A stretch of DNA of 6,039 nucleotides, taken from contig JASHVU010000358.1 in NCBI GenBank assembly GCA_030044455.1, positions 1 to 6,039 of the forward strand, read 5' to 3'. The DNA comes from Acidobacteriaceae bacterium. Lineage in GTDB: Bacteria > Acidobacteriota > Terriglobia > Terriglobales > Acidobacteriaceae. Both the position numbers and the translations under genes were made by a program. The notes under the pieces were generated by a model that did no database searches, was not told the DNA's origin, and saw nothing but the letters and a program-made list of their open reading frames with translations. Shown here piece after piece: positions 5,983 through 6,039 of this stretch (position 1 is its first letter; each line of letters begins with the position of its first letter).

Positions 5983-6039
5983 AGCCAAGCGGGCCGCGCG
6001 CTGCCGGCGCCGCAATCAGCCGTTGGGCCATATCCAGCA
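5972..6039 (-). CDS. C-terminal end of upstream gene, probably FliR (partial, 5' end outside window)
   Basis: An open frame enters from the window edge, runs for 21 codons (first residues LDMAQRLIAA, last residues GPLGWGG) and stops at a TGA at 5974-5972. The stop lies only four bases before the flhB start, and the last codons contain the flhB ribosome binding site. In most flagellar clusters the gene directly before flhB is fliR, an inner-membrane export gate subunit; some bacteria even fuse the two. The FliR call therefore rests on position. The fragment is too short, and the FliR C-terminus too variable, to prove it from sequence. The same reading could be the tail of any translated upstream gene. 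Confidence 0.5.
   Translation of the reverse strand, partial: LDMAQRLIAAPAARGPLGWGG

Noticed and set aside
5968..6015. TTG start at 6015 for flhB, adding 16 residues
   Set aside because: The added residues are basic and unlike FlhB, the overlap with the upstream gene would be long, and the GTG at 5967 has an excellent ribosome binding site at seven bases.

Overview
The window is a slice of a bacterial flagellar operon. All coding sequence lies on the minus strand, so transcription runs from high to low coordinates. In transcript order it holds the last codons of a probable fliR, then flhB, flhA, a flagellar sigma-28 factor (fliA), fliM, and a long FliN-type switch protein. Base composition is clearly GC-rich. 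The sigma factor, FliM and the FliN-like C-terminus look most like Acidobacteriota (Terriglobia) homologues as I remember them. That placement is an inference from protein style and gene order, not from a search.

Layout. At 5972-6039 is a 21-codon C-terminal fragment of the upstream gene. flhB (4813-5967) starts at a GTG four bases after that gene's stop. flhA (2702-4813) shares one base with the flhB stop (TGATG). A 71-base gap (2631-2701) is the only sizeable break; it contains a weak terminator-like hairpin. fliA follows (1776-2630), then a 21-base gap, fliM (768-1754), and the FliN-like gene (25-771), which overlaps fliM by four bases (ATGA). Bases 1-24 are downstream of the last stop and show nothing recognisable. 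There are no RNA genes, mobile elements or CRISPR arrays, and no convincing promoter.

How the genes work together. FlhB and FlhA (with the upstream FliR) are membrane components of the flagellar type III export gate. FlhB carries the NPTH self-cleavage site used to switch substrate class, and FlhA has the FHIPEP loop and a full cytoplasmic export-docking domain. FliA is the sigma factor that would turn on late flagellar and chemotaxis genes. FliM and the FliN-like protein build the C-ring, which receives CheY-P and sets rotation direction. All of these genes appear intact.

I see no wholly new system here. The points worth a second look are: an in-phase A AAA AAG slippery heptamer in the loop of a perfect 12-bp inverted repeat, located in the flhA interdomain linker; a FliN protein carrying an extra N-terminal CheC/FliY-like domain whose phosphatase-type motif looks degenerate; the absence of flhF and flhG between flhA and fliA; and possible mutually exclusive hairpins ahead of fliA.
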